Assembly: GCF_003176895.1 (NCBI RefSeq)
Contig: NZ_QGTD01000011.1
Coordinates: 62,001-126,000 of the forward strand
Source: Gracilibacillus dipsosauri
GTDB lineage: Bacteria; Bacillota; Bacilli; Bacillales; Amphibacillaceae
DNA length: 64,000 nucleotides
Reading direction: 5' to 3'
In this document: piece after piece, positions 9,336 to 18,202 of the stretch
Layout of the letters: the number at the start of each line of letters is the position of its first letter
How positions within the stretch are numbered: the first letter of the stretch is position 1
Program-made: the position numbers and the translations under genes
The notes under the pieces: generated by a model
What the model was told of the DNA's origin: nothing
The model's input: the letters and a program-made list of their open reading frames with translations, nothing else
Databases searched by the model: none

Positions 9336-9372
9336 CCCTTTGGATATCCTTTTGTCCAAAGGGTATTTTAAT
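9336..9372 (+). terminator. Terminator after PL22 gene
   Basis: ACCCTTTGG and CCAAAGGGT form a nine-pair stem with an ATATCCTTTTGT loop, followed by ATTTTAATA. The rest of the gap to 9647 shows no gene or clear site. Confidence 0.75.
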
Positions 9373-9647
9373 AGTAACAATAAAATAAAGTTGTATATAT
9401 AACGAATATGAATTACTTAGTTAAGCTGAAGTCTGATCCAATATCGATTTTCCTTATAAATTAGATCTTGTTGTTCCCAATACTTTAGATTATCTATACA
9501 CACCAATGTGTTATGCAAGAATTTAATAGAGAATGAACTTTTAAGCAATCGGAAAGAAATACTTATCAGTCATATATGATAAACTTAAGATTGATACTAA
9601 AAGTAATAAAATAAGGAATGAAGCTAGAAAGAGGAAGGAGAAATAAG

Positions 9648-10109
9648 ATGGTAACATTGAATCATATCCCGACTGTTAAATCAGAAATGCTAATTCGGAG
9701 ACCAGTTGATGAAGTATTTGAAGCTTTTATTAACCCGGAAATTACTACAAAGTTTTGGTTCACCAAAAGTAGTGGAAGATTAGAGGAGGGAAAGCATATT
9801 AGATGGGAATGGGAGATGTACGGCGTTTCTGATGATCTATATGTAAAAGAAATTAAGCAAAACAAACTGATTCGGATCGAATCATCGGACAACACAAAAA
9901 CCGAGTGGTCGTTTTTCCCGCGAAATGAAAATGAAACATTTGTTTCAATTACAAACTCAGGGTTTGCAGGCAACGGAGATGATATGGTAAACAATGCCAT
10001 TGATTCAATGGGGGGATACACGATGGTGCTCTGCGCGTTAAAAGCACTTCTTGAGCATAACATCATTCTGGCTGTTGTAGCTGACAAAGCCCCTGATGCT
10101 CACGTTTAA
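9648..10109 (+). CDS. SRPBCC/AHSA1-type START-like domain protein
   Basis: A 153-residue soluble protein of the SRPBCC superfamily (AHSA1/activator-of-Hsp90 C-terminal type), a fold that binds hydrophobic ligands. Typical features are an initial strand with IRRPVDEVFEAF, the WFTKSSGRLEEGKHIRWEW segment, and a final helix beginning near the GGYTMVLCALKALLEH stretch. I use ATG 9648, eight bases after GGAAGGAG; a longer frame from 9618 has no good ribosome binding site. Members are often linked to ArsR regulators or to stress, but no such partner is adjacent. The exact function cannot be assigned. Confidence 0.82.
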   Translation: MVTLNHIPTVKSEMLIRRPVDEVFEAFINPEITTKFWFTKSSGRLEEGKHIRWEWEMYGVSDDLYVKEIKQNKLIRIESSDNTKTEWSFFPRNENETFVSITNSGFAGNGDDMVNNAIDSMGGYTMVLCALKALLEHNIILAVVADKAPDAHV

Positions 10110-10321
10110 TGTGAAGAATTAGTGACTTTTGACCTGAAAGAAGCCACTTTAAGGGATAAAAATATTGCTCACCACGCATACAGTTGGTTCAGTTACACCT
10201 GTCAGTTGAAAAGCTGTTCTGTTCAAAATGTTTGTATAAATCGAAAAACCCAGATCAAATATTCAAATACTTTGGAATGGAGTTACTCACTATTCCCTCA
10301 AGCTACACATGGATATAAGAA

Positions 10322-10361
10322 GACCTAAGTCTAATGAAAATTAGATTTAGGTCGTTTTTTA
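10322..10361 (+). terminator. Intrinsic terminator after SRPBCC gene
   Basis: GACCTAAGTCTAAT pairs with ATTAGATTTAGGTC around GAAA and is followed by GTTTTTT. The 210 bases between the SRPBCC stop and this hairpin hold only an unsupported 68-codon frame. The stretch 10362-10579 shows nothing I recognise. Confidence 0.9.
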
Positions 10362-10579
10362 TTGAAATTGTAGACTATAATCTATTTTCTCTGATACCGA
10401 TATCCATAGGTTACCCTTTCCGCCTTTTAATCCAATTAATTTTCTAAAGTCCCCTGATAATTATTTCCCTTCTAATGATAGATTTAAATCTCAGAGATTA
10501 GATGGAAACATATATTTTCCCTGTTTGCTCCAATAAAAACATAAAATGTGTAATAAAACACAAATGAGATAAAATAATG

Positions 10580-10608
10580 TTGACATATTAAAAATGTAAG
10601 CGTATTAT
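10580..10608 (+). promoter_or_regulatory. Promoter with cre-like TGTAAGCG abutting the -10
   Basis: TTGACA at 10580-10585 and TATTAT at 10603-10608 are spaced by exactly 17 bases. The last eight spacer bases are TGTAAGCG. The combined TGTAAGCGTATTAT resembles half of a CcpA cre site. The same arrangement occurs at 17979 and 20168. It drives the SBP-permease-GH127 operon. Confidence 0.78.
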
Positions 10609-10646
10609 TTTACTAATGTTACATATAATTTGTAATAAAACAAAAA

Positions 10647-10677
10647 TTGTAACGATTTACCCTTTTTTTCGTTACAA
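10647..10677 (+). promoter_or_regulatory. Inverted repeat in leader of SBP operon
   Basis: TTGTAACGA (10647-10655) and TCGTTACAA (10669-10677) are perfect inverted repeats 13 bases apart. The second arm ends next to the ribosome binding site of the SBP gene. It could be an operator or an RNA hairpin influencing translation. Confidence 0.5.
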
Positions 10678-10691
10678 GGAAAGGAGAAAAA

Positions 10692-11966
10692 ATGAATAAA
10701 ATTTTCAAACTGATGCTGATTTTACCTTTCTTTCTTTTTGTGTTAGCTTCGTGCTCCTCAGACAGTGAAACGAATAATAATGCCAAAATTGAATTAGACT
10801 TCTGGACATTGTTTGGTGGAGGTGATCTCAGTTTTATGGAAGAAATAGTAGAGGAGTTTAATAACAGTCAAGATGAGATTGTTGTCAATATGCCGGCGAT
10901 AAGAAACAGTGATTACTATACCAAACTGGTAACTAGTGTTGCTGCCAATCGAGGACCGGATGTAGCAATAGCGCATACTTCTAAAATTCCTGAACTTAAC
11001 AGTCGGGGGTTAACAGAGCCAATTGATGATTTTGCAGAAGAGGTAGGGCTCGATTTTAATGAATTCACTAAAAATCTAGTCGAAGGAACTAATTTGAATG
11101 GGAAGCATTACGGTGTTCCGATTGATACACATCCATTTATTATGTATGTAAATAATGATCTTGCAGCCCAAGCGGGAGTGTTAGATGAAAATGGAAACAT
11201 CATAATGGAAGAAACACCTGAAGGGTATATCGATTTTCTGCTCAAAATAAAGAAAGCGCTACCGGATAAAATACCATTAGCGATTAGTAATGCTGGCGCA
11301 GACCCATTTCGTATGTGGTGGGCATTTTACTTTCAAATGGGAGGGTCACCAATTTATTCAGGGGATCTGTCCAGTCCAGATGTAACAATCGATCGAGAAA
11401 TAGCGATTAAGGCGGCGAACTATGTGCGTTCTCTCTTTCATGAGCATGAGATTGTCCCATTAAACCTTGCCGATTTTTATCAGGATTTTCAAACAGGTCG
11501 AGCAGTTACCATGACAACAGGGGTTTGGGCGACTGGAATCTGGGAAACAACGGAAGGGTTAGATTTTACTGCGCTGCCTTTACCGAACCTTTTTGAGCAA
11601 AAAGCAACATGGGGAGATTCCCACACACTAATTATGCCAATAAAGGAAAATACGACTAGAGAGAAACAACTCGCTGTTGTAAAGTTTATGGATTTCGTAA
11701 CAGACCGTGGGGTTGATTGGGCGGAAGCAGGTCATATTCCAGCAAAGAAATCGGTTGTAGAGTCACAAGAGTTTCAAGATCTTCCTTATCGATCTGATTA
11801 TGCAAAAGTAGCAGAATATGTTGCTCTACCAAACAAGACAGCCTATGGAGATATGTCTAAAAGAGTCTTTGAACAAAATCTGGATTTAGCCTGGACAAAC
11901 AGAGAATCTACAGAAAAAGTGATTGACACACTGATTAAAGATTTAGAGAACCTCGTGAAGAAGTAA
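10692..11966 (+). CDS. CUT1 sugar ABC transporter lipoprotein (substrate-binding)
   Basis: A 424-residue extracellular solute-binding protein of family 1, anchored as a lipoprotein. The signal peptide ends in the lipobox LASC with lipidated C21. The mature part has the usual two-lobed features, including a DFWTLFGGGD opening and a WGDSHTLIMP hinge-region segment. The start follows AAGGAAAGGAG. It heads an operon with two permeases and a GH127 enzyme, so the ligand is probably a beta-linked arabino-oligosaccharide. That ligand is inferred from context only. Expression should follow the cre-like promoter at 10580. Confidence 0.9.
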   Translation: MNKIFKLMLILPFFLFVLASCSSDSETNNNAKIELDFWTLFGGGDLSFMEEIVEEFNNSQDEIVVNMPAIRNSDYYTKLVTSVAANRGPDVAIAHTSKIPELNSRGLTEPIDDFAEEVGLDFNEFTKNLVEGTNLNGKHYGVPIDTHPFIMYVNNDLAAQAGVLDENGNIIMEETPEGYIDFLLKIKKALPDKIPLAISNAGADPFRMWWAFYFQMGGSPIYSGDLSSPDVTIDREIAIKAANYVRSLFHEHEIVPLNLADFYQDFQTGRAVTMTTGVWATGIWETTEGLDFTALPLPNLFEQKATWGDSHTLIMPIKENTTREKQLAVVKFMDFVTDRGVDWAEAGHIPAKKSVVESQEFQDLPYRSDYAKVAEYVALPNKTAYGDMSKRVFEQNLDLAWTNRESTEKVIDTLIKDLENLVKK

Positions 11967-11993
11967 ATTTTAGTTGAAAGGAGAAGAAAACGA

Positions 11994-12875
11994 ATGAAAA
12001 AATCATTATGGAAAAAGGACCTTTATGCTGGTTTGTTCTTGTTACCCTTTTTTCTAGCTTATGTAATTTTTACGATATTTCCAATCTTTAAAGGTTTACA
12101 AATGAGCTTTTTTAATTGGTCGTTAATAGAAAAAGGTGAATTCACAGGGTTTAGCCAATATATTGCTTTGTTTACAGATATAGACTTCTGGCAATCGTTA
12201 TGGAATACGACATTGTTTGTCATCCTATCAACCCCAGGAATGATCATACTAGCACTTTTGTTAGCTTTACTAGCAAATTTAAATTCGAAATTAAAGACAT
12301 TATTTCGCAGTGCTTATTTTCTCCCAAGTATATTATCGGTTTCCGTTATTTCTTTCTTGGCGATTTTTATATTACAACCTTATAATGGTTTCCTTAACAA
12401 CTTCATTCAGTTATTTGGAATAGATGCAGAGCCTTTTTGGTTAAGTAATCCTGTATTGGCATGGGTAAGTATTGTCGGGGTTACGTTATGGTGGACAGTG
12501 GGTTTTAATATGATTTTGTTTTTAACAGCTTTACAAGACATTCCTGATCACTTGTATGAAGCGGCAGAAATAGATGGTGCCACTCGCTGGCAAATGTTTA
12601 AATCGATTACATTGCCACAGCTTATACCGATTTCAAGGGTGATTTTGTTGCTACAGGTTCTTAGCTCATTCAAAGTATTTGCTCAAATTCTATTAATTAC
12701 AGATGGAGGACCCGGGACTTCCACAAGGCCACTCATACAGTACATTTATGAGATGGGATTTGAGAGATATGACCTTGGTTATGCTGCTTCTATGTCCTAT
12801 GTTCTGTTCTTTATCCTGTTAGTATTATCTATTATTCAAATTCGTGCAGGAGGTCAAGGAGGGCGAATGATTTAA
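11994..12875 (+). CDS. Sugar ABC transporter permease (MalF type)
   Basis: A 293-residue inner-membrane permease with six hydrophobic spans. The EAA loop that contacts the ATPase reads YEAAEIDGATRWQMFKSITLP. It is 27 bases after the binding-protein gene with a good AAAGGAG site, so it is the first permease of this CUT1 importer. No ATPase gene is present in the operon; in Bacillus such importers use the shared ATPase MsmX. Confidence 0.92.
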   Translation: MKKSLWKKDLYAGLFLLPFFLAYVIFTIFPIFKGLQMSFFNWSLIEKGEFTGFSQYIALFTDIDFWQSLWNTTLFVILSTPGMIILALLLALLANLNSKLKTLFRSAYFLPSILSVSVISFLAIFILQPYNGFLNNFIQLFGIDAEPFWLSNPVLAWVSIVGVTLWWTVGFNMILFLTALQDIPDHLYEAAEIDGATRWQMFKSITLPQLIPISRVILLLQVLSSFKVFAQILLITDGGPGTSTRPLIQYIYEMGFERYDLGYAASMSYVLFFILLVLSIIQIRAGGQGGRMI

Positions 12876-12994
12876 ATAGATTGGCAAAACTTCAGTAAGT
12901 CAGCAATGCACTGCATCTATAATGGGAAATTAAGACAAACACATTAACTCTAAGTATAAGGAATGCGAGTTTTTCTAAAGAAAGGAGAATTTTT

Positions 12995-13843
12995 ATGAGT
13001 ACCCCTAATGCACTACTAGAACGGAATCGTGATCCACTCCGTTTATTAAAGGTTATCATTGCTTTAGTTGTGGCTTTACTATTTATCTTTCCGATCATTT
13101 GGATGCTATTTGTTTCGTTAAAACCAAAAAATATGGCTGTCGCCAATCCATTAGATTGGTTTACTCCACCATATACCTTTGCTAATTATACGGAGATTTT
13201 AATGGAAAGTGATGTGCTTCTCTGGCTGTGGAATAGTGTAATTATTGGTGTAATCACAACAGTATTAACATTAATTATTACTTCCTTAGCTGCTTTTGCA
13301 CTATCGAAAATGCAATTTCGTTATAAGACTCCAATTTTTCTATTCTTTTTGGCTGGAATGATGGTCCCAGGGGAGGCTACGATTATTCCACTCTTTGAGA
13401 TTGTAAAAAGTATGAATATGCTAGATACCTATGCTGGATTGATTTTACCTATGATTGCCTCCCCAATTGGTGTAATCATATTAAAGAGCTTTTTTGATAG
13501 TGTCCCGCACGAGGTAATGGAAAGTGCTAGAATTGATGGTTGCTCCAACTGGCGTTTATTTTGGAATATTGTGCTTCCTTTAGCCAAACCTGCTCTTGCT
13601 GCAATAGCTATTTTCACTTTTATTGGATCCTGGAATAACTTTTTGTGGCCTTTTCTAGCTATCGTTTCTGAGGAATTATATACCTTGCCAGTAGGAATTC
13701 CAACATTTAATTCTACTTATTCCTCTAGTTATATGTTACCGATGACCGTCAATGCTATCGCATCGATCCCTGTCATTATTGCCTTTTTACTATTTGAAAA
13801 ACAGATAGTAAAGGGTGTAAGTTTTACAGGATTAAAAGGTTAA
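12995..13843 (+). CDS. Sugar ABC transporter permease (MalG type)
   Basis: A 282-residue permease with six membrane spans and the EAA loop VMESARIDGCSNWRLFWNIV. It ends in the family-typical KGVSFTGLKG. The start follows AAAGGAGAATTTTT. A 119-base spacer without a clear promoter separates it from the MalF-type gene, but the order SBP-MalF-MalG-GH127 argues for one operon. Confidence 0.92.
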   Translation: MSTPNALLERNRDPLRLLKVIIALVVALLFIFPIIWMLFVSLKPKNMAVANPLDWFTPPYTFANYTEILMESDVLLWLWNSVIIGVITTVLTLIITSLAAFALSKMQFRYKTPIFLFFLAGMMVPGEATIIPLFEIVKSMNMLDTYAGLILPMIASPIGVIILKSFFDSVPHEVMESARIDGCSNWRLFWNIVLPLAKPALAAIAIFTFIGSWNNFLWPFLAIVSEELYTLPVGIPTFNSTYSSSYMLPMTVNAIASIPVIIAFLLFEKQIVKGVSFTGLKG

Positions 13844-13849
13844 TTAGTT

Positions 13850-13881
13850 AAGGAGATCGGTGGCTGGTAGCCGATTTCCTT
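13850..13881 (+). other. Intercistronic hairpin before GH127 gene
   Basis: AAGGAGATCGG pairs with CCGATTTCCTT around TGGCTGGTAG. There is no T-run, so it is more likely an mRNA stability or processing element than a terminator. Confidence 0.55.
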
Positions 13882-13917
13882 CCATCTCGCTGTTATTTGA
13901 AAGGTAGGGAATAAAGC

Positions 13918-15771
13918 ATGAAACAAACAAGATGTTCAGAAGTATCATTTACGAATGTCACCATCCTAGATGGTTTTTGGAAAGACCGATTTTATGACCA
14001 CCAAAAAACAACATTACGAGCCTCTCTAGATAAGTGCTGGCAAACGGGCAGAATTGATAATTTCTCAAAAGCTGGTGGGTTAATGAGCGGTGATTTTGAA
14101 GGGATTTTTTTCAATGATTCCGATGTATATAAGGTGTTAGAAGGGGTCGCCTACTCCTTAGCTAATCAATATGACTCAGAACTTGAATGTGAAGCGGATG
14201 ATATCATTGATAGAATTGCAAGTGCGCAAGAGGAGGATGGCTACCTCATGACTTATTATACTTTAGTAGAGCCAGAGAATAAATGGACAGATATGGACAA
14301 ACATGAAATGTATTGTGGAGGCCATTTAATAGAAGCAGCTATTGCCTATAAGCACGCTACTGGAAAAGATAAGCTATTGGGGGTTGCTTGCAGATTGGTA
14401 GATCATTATGATACCATTTTTGGCCCAAGTAAACGACACTGGGTTCCTGGCCATGAAGAAATCGAACTTGCCCTAACGAAGCTTTATCAAGAAACGAGTG
14501 AAAAGCGTTATCTAGATTTGGCAATATGGTTATTGGAGCAAAGAGGAAGAGGGCTTGGGGAAGGTGCGATTTGGAATAAAGAAGATTGGGGCCCAGCATA
14601 TTGTCAAGATGATCAGTTAGTACGTGAAATAGAAAAAGTCAAGGGGCATGCGGTGAGGGCGATGTACCTGTATACCGCTATGTCTGAGGTTGCCCGCTTA
14701 ACAGAAAAGGAAGATTATTTAGCTGCTTTAGATAGAGTATGGGAAAATGTGATCACTAAAAATATGTACATTACAGGGGGGATTGGCTCTTCTCATCATA
14801 ATGAGGGTTTTACGAAGGATTATGATTTGCCAAATGAAACTGCCTATTGTGAAACCTGTGCATCTGCAGGAATGATATTTTGGAATCATCGAATGAATCT
14901 ATTATATGAGGATGCCAAATATGCGGATATTGTTGAGACCGAGCTATATAATGGACTTTTGAGTGGTGTATCTCTTGATGGAAGGAAATTTTTTTATGAT
15001 AATCCACTCGCCTCGAATGGACAGCATCATCGAGTAGAATGGTTTGGCACTTCGTGTTGCCCAACTCAGTTAGCTAGATTTATACCTTCGATTGTGAATT
15101 ATCTGTATAGTGTTAGTAATGATACCCTTTATATTAATCAGTTTATCCATAGTAAATCTAATGTGACATGGAATGAAAAGCAGGTGTCTATTACACAAAA
15201 AACGAATTACCCATGGGATGGGAAGATTGATCTGCAGTTCGATCTCCAAAGTGAGTCATCGTTTGAATTAGCTGTAAGATTACCAGGTTGGTGCAATCAA
15301 TATAGGCTACTGCTCAATGGGGAACTATTAGAGGAATATCAATCGGAAAATGGTTATGTAAAAATAAACAGAGTATGGCATGCAGAAGACCGGATAACGC
15401 TTGATCTACATATGGAAGTAGAAAAAGTCTATTCTTCTCCAGCAGTTAGAGAAAATGTTGGTAAAGTAGCTTTGCGAAACGGTCCATTAGTCTATGCGTT
15501 TGAAGGTGTGGATCACCTCAATAGAGATTTAGAAAGAATTTTTTTATCCGATTCATCACATTTCACCACAAAATTTGATGAATCGATTCTTAGCGGAGTG
15601 ATTGTCATAAAGAGTAATGCGTTATACGTGAAGGATGAATGCTTAAAGGAACCCTTATATCACAGCAATAAACCTGATTTAATACCAATTGATATCAAAG
15701 CAGTGCCATATTACAGTTGGAATAATAGAGGTAATGGTCAAATGCGTGTTTGGTTGAATCATAGAATATAA
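13918..15771 (+). CDS. GH127 beta-L-arabinofuranosidase
   Basis: A 617-residue cytosolic glycoside hydrolase without signal peptide. GH127 enzymes such as HypBA1 release L-arabinofuranose from beta-1,2-linked arabino-oligosaccharides. Active-site residues line up with HypBA1: acid/base E296 (HHNEGF, matching E322), zinc ligands E312 and C314 (CETCAS), nucleophile C380 and zinc ligand C381 (TSCCPTQ). An alpha/alpha barrel precedes C-terminal beta domains (from about residue 400). It follows the two permeases, so imported oligosaccharides are probably cleaved inside the cell. Natural sources would be hydroxyproline-linked arabinans of plant extensins or related glycans; that is inference. Confidence 0.92.
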   Translation: MKQTRCSEVSFTNVTILDGFWKDRFYDHQKTTLRASLDKCWQTGRIDNFSKAGGLMSGDFEGIFFNDSDVYKVLEGVAYSLANQYDSELECEADDIIDRIASAQEEDGYLMTYYTLVEPENKWTDMDKHEMYCGGHLIEAAIAYKHATGKDKLLGVACRLVDHYDTIFGPSKRHWVPGHEEIELALTKLYQETSEKRYLDLAIWLLEQRGRGLGEGAIWNKEDWGPAYCQDDQLVREIEKVKGHAVRAMYLYTAMSEVARLTEKEDYLAALDRVWENVITKNMYITGGIGSSHHNEGFTKDYDLPNETAYCETCASAGMIFWNHRMNLLYEDAKYADIVETELYNGLLSGVSLDGRKFFYDNPLASNGQHHRVEWFGTSCCPTQLARFIPSIVNYLYSVSNDTLYINQFIHSKSNVTWNEKQVSITQKTNYPWDGKIDLQFDLQSESSFELAVRLPGWCNQYRLLLNGELLEEYQSENGYVKINRVWHAEDRITLDLHMEVEKVYSSPAVRENVGKVALRNGPLVYAFEGVDHLNRDLERIFLSDSSHFTTKFDESILSGVIVIKSNALYVKDECLKEPLYHSNKPDLIPIDIKAVPYYSWNNRGNGQMRVWLNHRI

Positions 15772-15851
15772 AACTGCTTATTAAACGATGAGTCCCCCTA
15801 TTAATTATCTCTGTGCTATAATGGATATTGTGTTGAAAGGGGGATATTTTG

Positions 15852-16715
15852 ATGTCTTTTTTTATGCCTAAAGCTATTTGTTTAGATATGGATGGCACAT
15901 TACTAAATAATAAAAATGAATTAAAAAAACAAACGATTGATGTAATACAAGTCATCAGAGAGAAAGGGATCCGAGTATTTATTGTCACTGGTAGATCGTT
16001 GAATGAGATTTATGATTCTGCTCCGAAGGATTTAGAACTAGATGGATTTGTAACAGCAAATGGAATGATTACTTACGTAGAAGAAAAAAAATTGGTAGAA
16101 CATAGCTTGTCCACAGACCTTGTTCAGAATGTTATTTTATCTGCCAGAGAGCATGGGATTTATTATGAAGTACATCCGAATGACGGTCAGCGCCTGAGCT
16201 TGAAGCAGGATCAATCTTATATGAAGGATATGATCGAAAAAGACAAGCCGGAGGAAGTAGGAATAAATGAATGGTTAGAGAGAGAAGCCGCTATAGCTGA
16301 AGACATTGCTTGGGTTGAAAAAATACCTGAGCAAAAGTATGCCAAGATATATTGTTTTAGTACAGAACATAAGCAAATGGATGCTTGGATTCAGGAGCTA
16401 GAAAGAATGAAAAAAGAAGAGGATTTTACAACCTCCTCCTCTTCCTATCATAATGTGGAAGTAATGGTAGCAGGAGTAAACAAGGCTACCGGAATTAAAG
16501 CACTGCTGGAATTATACAACATAGCTCCAGAGGATACGATGGCAATAGGTGATAGTAATAATGATTTGCCGATGATGCGTTATATTGGTTACCCAGTTGC
16601 TATGAAAAACGGAACAGATCAAGTGAAGGAAATCGTAAAAGAGATCACTGCATTTACGAATGAGGAAGACGGAGTAAGAAAATACTTGCAAGAATACTTT
16701 TCAATAAACAAATAG
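15852..16715 (+). CDS. HAD-superfamily Cof-type phosphatase
   Basis: A 287-residue soluble phosphatase of the Cof/IIB subfamily, which typically dephosphorylates sugar phosphates or flavin precursors. Motif I is DMDGTLLNNKN with the nucleophilic Asp, motif II contains FIVTGRS, and motif IV is GDSNNDLPMM. The cap domain lies between about residues 85 and 195. The start is ATG 15852, nine bases after GAAAGGGGG; an adjacent TTG at 15849 is less well placed. A TATAAT-like element lies in the 77-base gap after GH127, so it may have its own promoter. The substrate is unknown, though a sugar phosphate would fit the neighbourhood. Confidence 0.88.
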   Translation: MSFFMPKAICLDMDGTLLNNKNELKKQTIDVIQVIREKGIRVFIVTGRSLNEIYDSAPKDLELDGFVTANGMITYVEEKKLVEHSLSTDLVQNVILSAREHGIYYEVHPNDGQRLSLKQDQSYMKDMIEKDKPEEVGINEWLEREAAIAEDIAWVEKIPEQKYAKIYCFSTEHKQMDAWIQELERMKKEEDFTTSSSSYHNVEVMVAGVNKATGIKALLELYNIAPEDTMAIGDSNNDLPMMRYIGYPVAMKNGTDQVKEIVKEITAFTNEEDGVRKYLQEYFSINK

Positions 16716-16727
16716 TAGCCAGCTTCA

Positions 16728-16763
16728 AAAATCAAGTGATCGAGCCATCGCTTGATTTTTTTA
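16728..16763 (+). terminator. Intrinsic terminator after HAD gene
   Basis: AAATCAAGTGAT pairs with ATCGCTTGATTT around CGAGCC and continues into TTTTTT. Confidence 0.88.
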
Positions 16764-16892
16764 ATAAAAATTAAAAAATTTAAACCAAATACTAGAATTT
16801 TATATAAACACTAGATAAAAACATTTTTTTTGTTTATATTTATGATAGACTTAATACTAATTGGGAACAAACTGTTTAGGGAGGGGTTAGAA

Positions 16893-17819
16893 TTGTTGGA
16901 GCTTTCTATTAATGAACCAGAAAAATTAAGTAAAGTAACACATGCATTATCCTCGAAGGTAAGACTTAGTATTCTTGAATTATTAAATAAAGGAAATTTA
17001 AACATACATCAGCTAGCGGAGTCTTTAAATATACCGATCTCTACAGCTGCTTCGCACGTCAGAGTATTAGAAGAAGCAAATCTTATCTTGACTGAATTAA
17101 GGCCAGCTAGTAGAGGTGCGATGAAGGTGTGTACCCGCAATTTTGATGACGTACATATTGTTTTGAACAGTCTACATAAGTCGTCTGCAAGTGATTTAAA
17201 AACATACGAAATTGAAATGCCTATTGGGCAGTATGTGGACTTTCAAGTAGCACCTACTTGTGGGATGGCAAACCATGAAAGGTTTTTAATTCCGGAAGAT
17301 TCCCCGGTTTACTTTCATAATCCCGAAAGAATTCAGGCTCAAATTATCTGGACGCGAAAAGGATTTCTAGAGTATAAATTCCCTATCGTGATTCATCCTG
17401 ATTCTGTCATAAAAGAAATTCAGTTTTCGCTAGAATTATGCTCTGAAGCACCTAATTATGATCCTAATTGGCCTTCAGATATCACGGTCTGGGTAAATAA
17501 TGTCGATATAGGTACATGGACTAGTCCAGGTGATTATGGGGATCGGCCAGGAAAGCTGAATCCAACCTATTGGAAAGATACTACAAGTACTCAATATGGA
17601 ACATTAAAAACATGGAAGATTTCAAATGAAACTACCATGATAGATGATTTTCACTTATCTAATACCACATTAGCAGATTTAGCGCTATCAGATAAGGATT
17701 ATATTACCTTTAAAATTGGAATTAAAGAGGATGCGGTTCATAAAGGTGGTATTAATATATTTGGAAAAGAGTTCGGTGATTATGAGCAGGATATTAAACT
17801 GAAAATTCTGTTCGAATAA
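16893..17819 (+). CDS. ArsR-type HTH regulator with large C-terminal beta domain
   Basis: A roughly 308-residue regulator. The first ~100 residues are an ArsR/SmtB-like winged helix: LSSKVRLSILELL, a recognition helix in PISTAASHVRVLEEANL, and a wing with LRPASRGAMK. The remaining ~205 residues are rich in predicted beta strands and aromatic residues (WVNNVDIGTWTSPGDYGDR) and resemble a jelly-roll or lectin-like domain. Typical ArsR proteins are only ~100 residues, and no metal-binding CxC motif is seen. The best start is TTG 16893 or 16896, six to nine bases after GGGAGGGG. Its place between GH127 and GH43 genes suggests carbohydrate-responsive control, which is inference. Confidence 0.82.
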   Translation: MLELSINEPEKLSKVTHALSSKVRLSILELLNKGNLNIHQLAESLNIPISTAASHVRVLEEANLILTELRPASRGAMKVCTRNFDDVHIVLNSLHKSSASDLKTYEIEMPIGQYVDFQVAPTCGMANHERFLIPEDSPVYFHNPERIQAQIIWTRKGFLEYKFPIVIHPDSVIKEIQFSLELCSEAPNYDPNWPSDITVWVNNVDIGTWTSPGDYGDRPGKLNPTYWKDTTSTQYGTLKTWKISNETTMIDDFHLSNTTLADLALSDKDYITFKIGIKEDAVHKGGINIFGKEFGDYEQDIKLKILFE

Positions 17820-17850
17820 TGTGATTCGAGAAGAGGTCTTCGGTCAAAGA

Positions 17851-17897
17851 AAACTAACGCATTTCTTCCTTCATTGAGAGTGTGTTAGTTTTTTTAT
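17851..17897 (+). terminator. Terminator after ArsR-type regulator
   Basis: AACTAACGCA pairs with TGTGTTAGTT, followed by TTTTTTATTTT. The remainder of the 383-base gap holds the promoter at 17979 and no gene. Confidence 0.8.
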
Positions 17898-17978
17898 TTT
17901 CTGCTTGAGATTTCAAAATGCCCTCCCTTTATTGTGAAATAGCTTGTATCCGAATGGAATGATTAGTAAAAACAAGCA

Positions 17979-18007
17979 TTGACTTATCTATAATGAAAGC
18001 GTATTCT
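17979..18007 (+). promoter_or_regulatory. Promoter with cre-like TGAAAGCG abutting the -10
   Basis: TTGACT (17979-17984), a 17-base spacer ending TGAAAGCG, then TATTCT (18002-18007). TGAAAGCGTATTCT differs from the cre consensus TGWNANCGNTNWCA at two positions. It lies about 200 bases before the GH43 start, giving a long 5' leader. Confidence 0.78.
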
Positions 18008-18202
18008 TTAACCTATGAACAGCTAATGTGTATAAAAACATGAATATTGAATGAAAGGGAGGGAAAATTGTTTCATCCATTGCTAAATGAGAAAGGGAGT
18101 GATGAAACAAGGACTTGAATACCTTGATATTTTGATTGATTACGGAAAAATGGCTCTGTCCCTATTTGCTTTGGATTATATTTTTTAAAGGAGATGATAA
18201 AA

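Noticed and set aside
9662-10087. 141-codon minus-strand frame opposite the SRPBCC gene
   Set aside because: It mirrors a well-supported domain on the + strand and lacks a ribosome binding site.
10122-10328. 68-codon open frame after the SRPBCC gene
   Set aside because: No Shine-Dalgarno sequence and no recognisable domain; its 3' end runs into the terminator stem at 10322.
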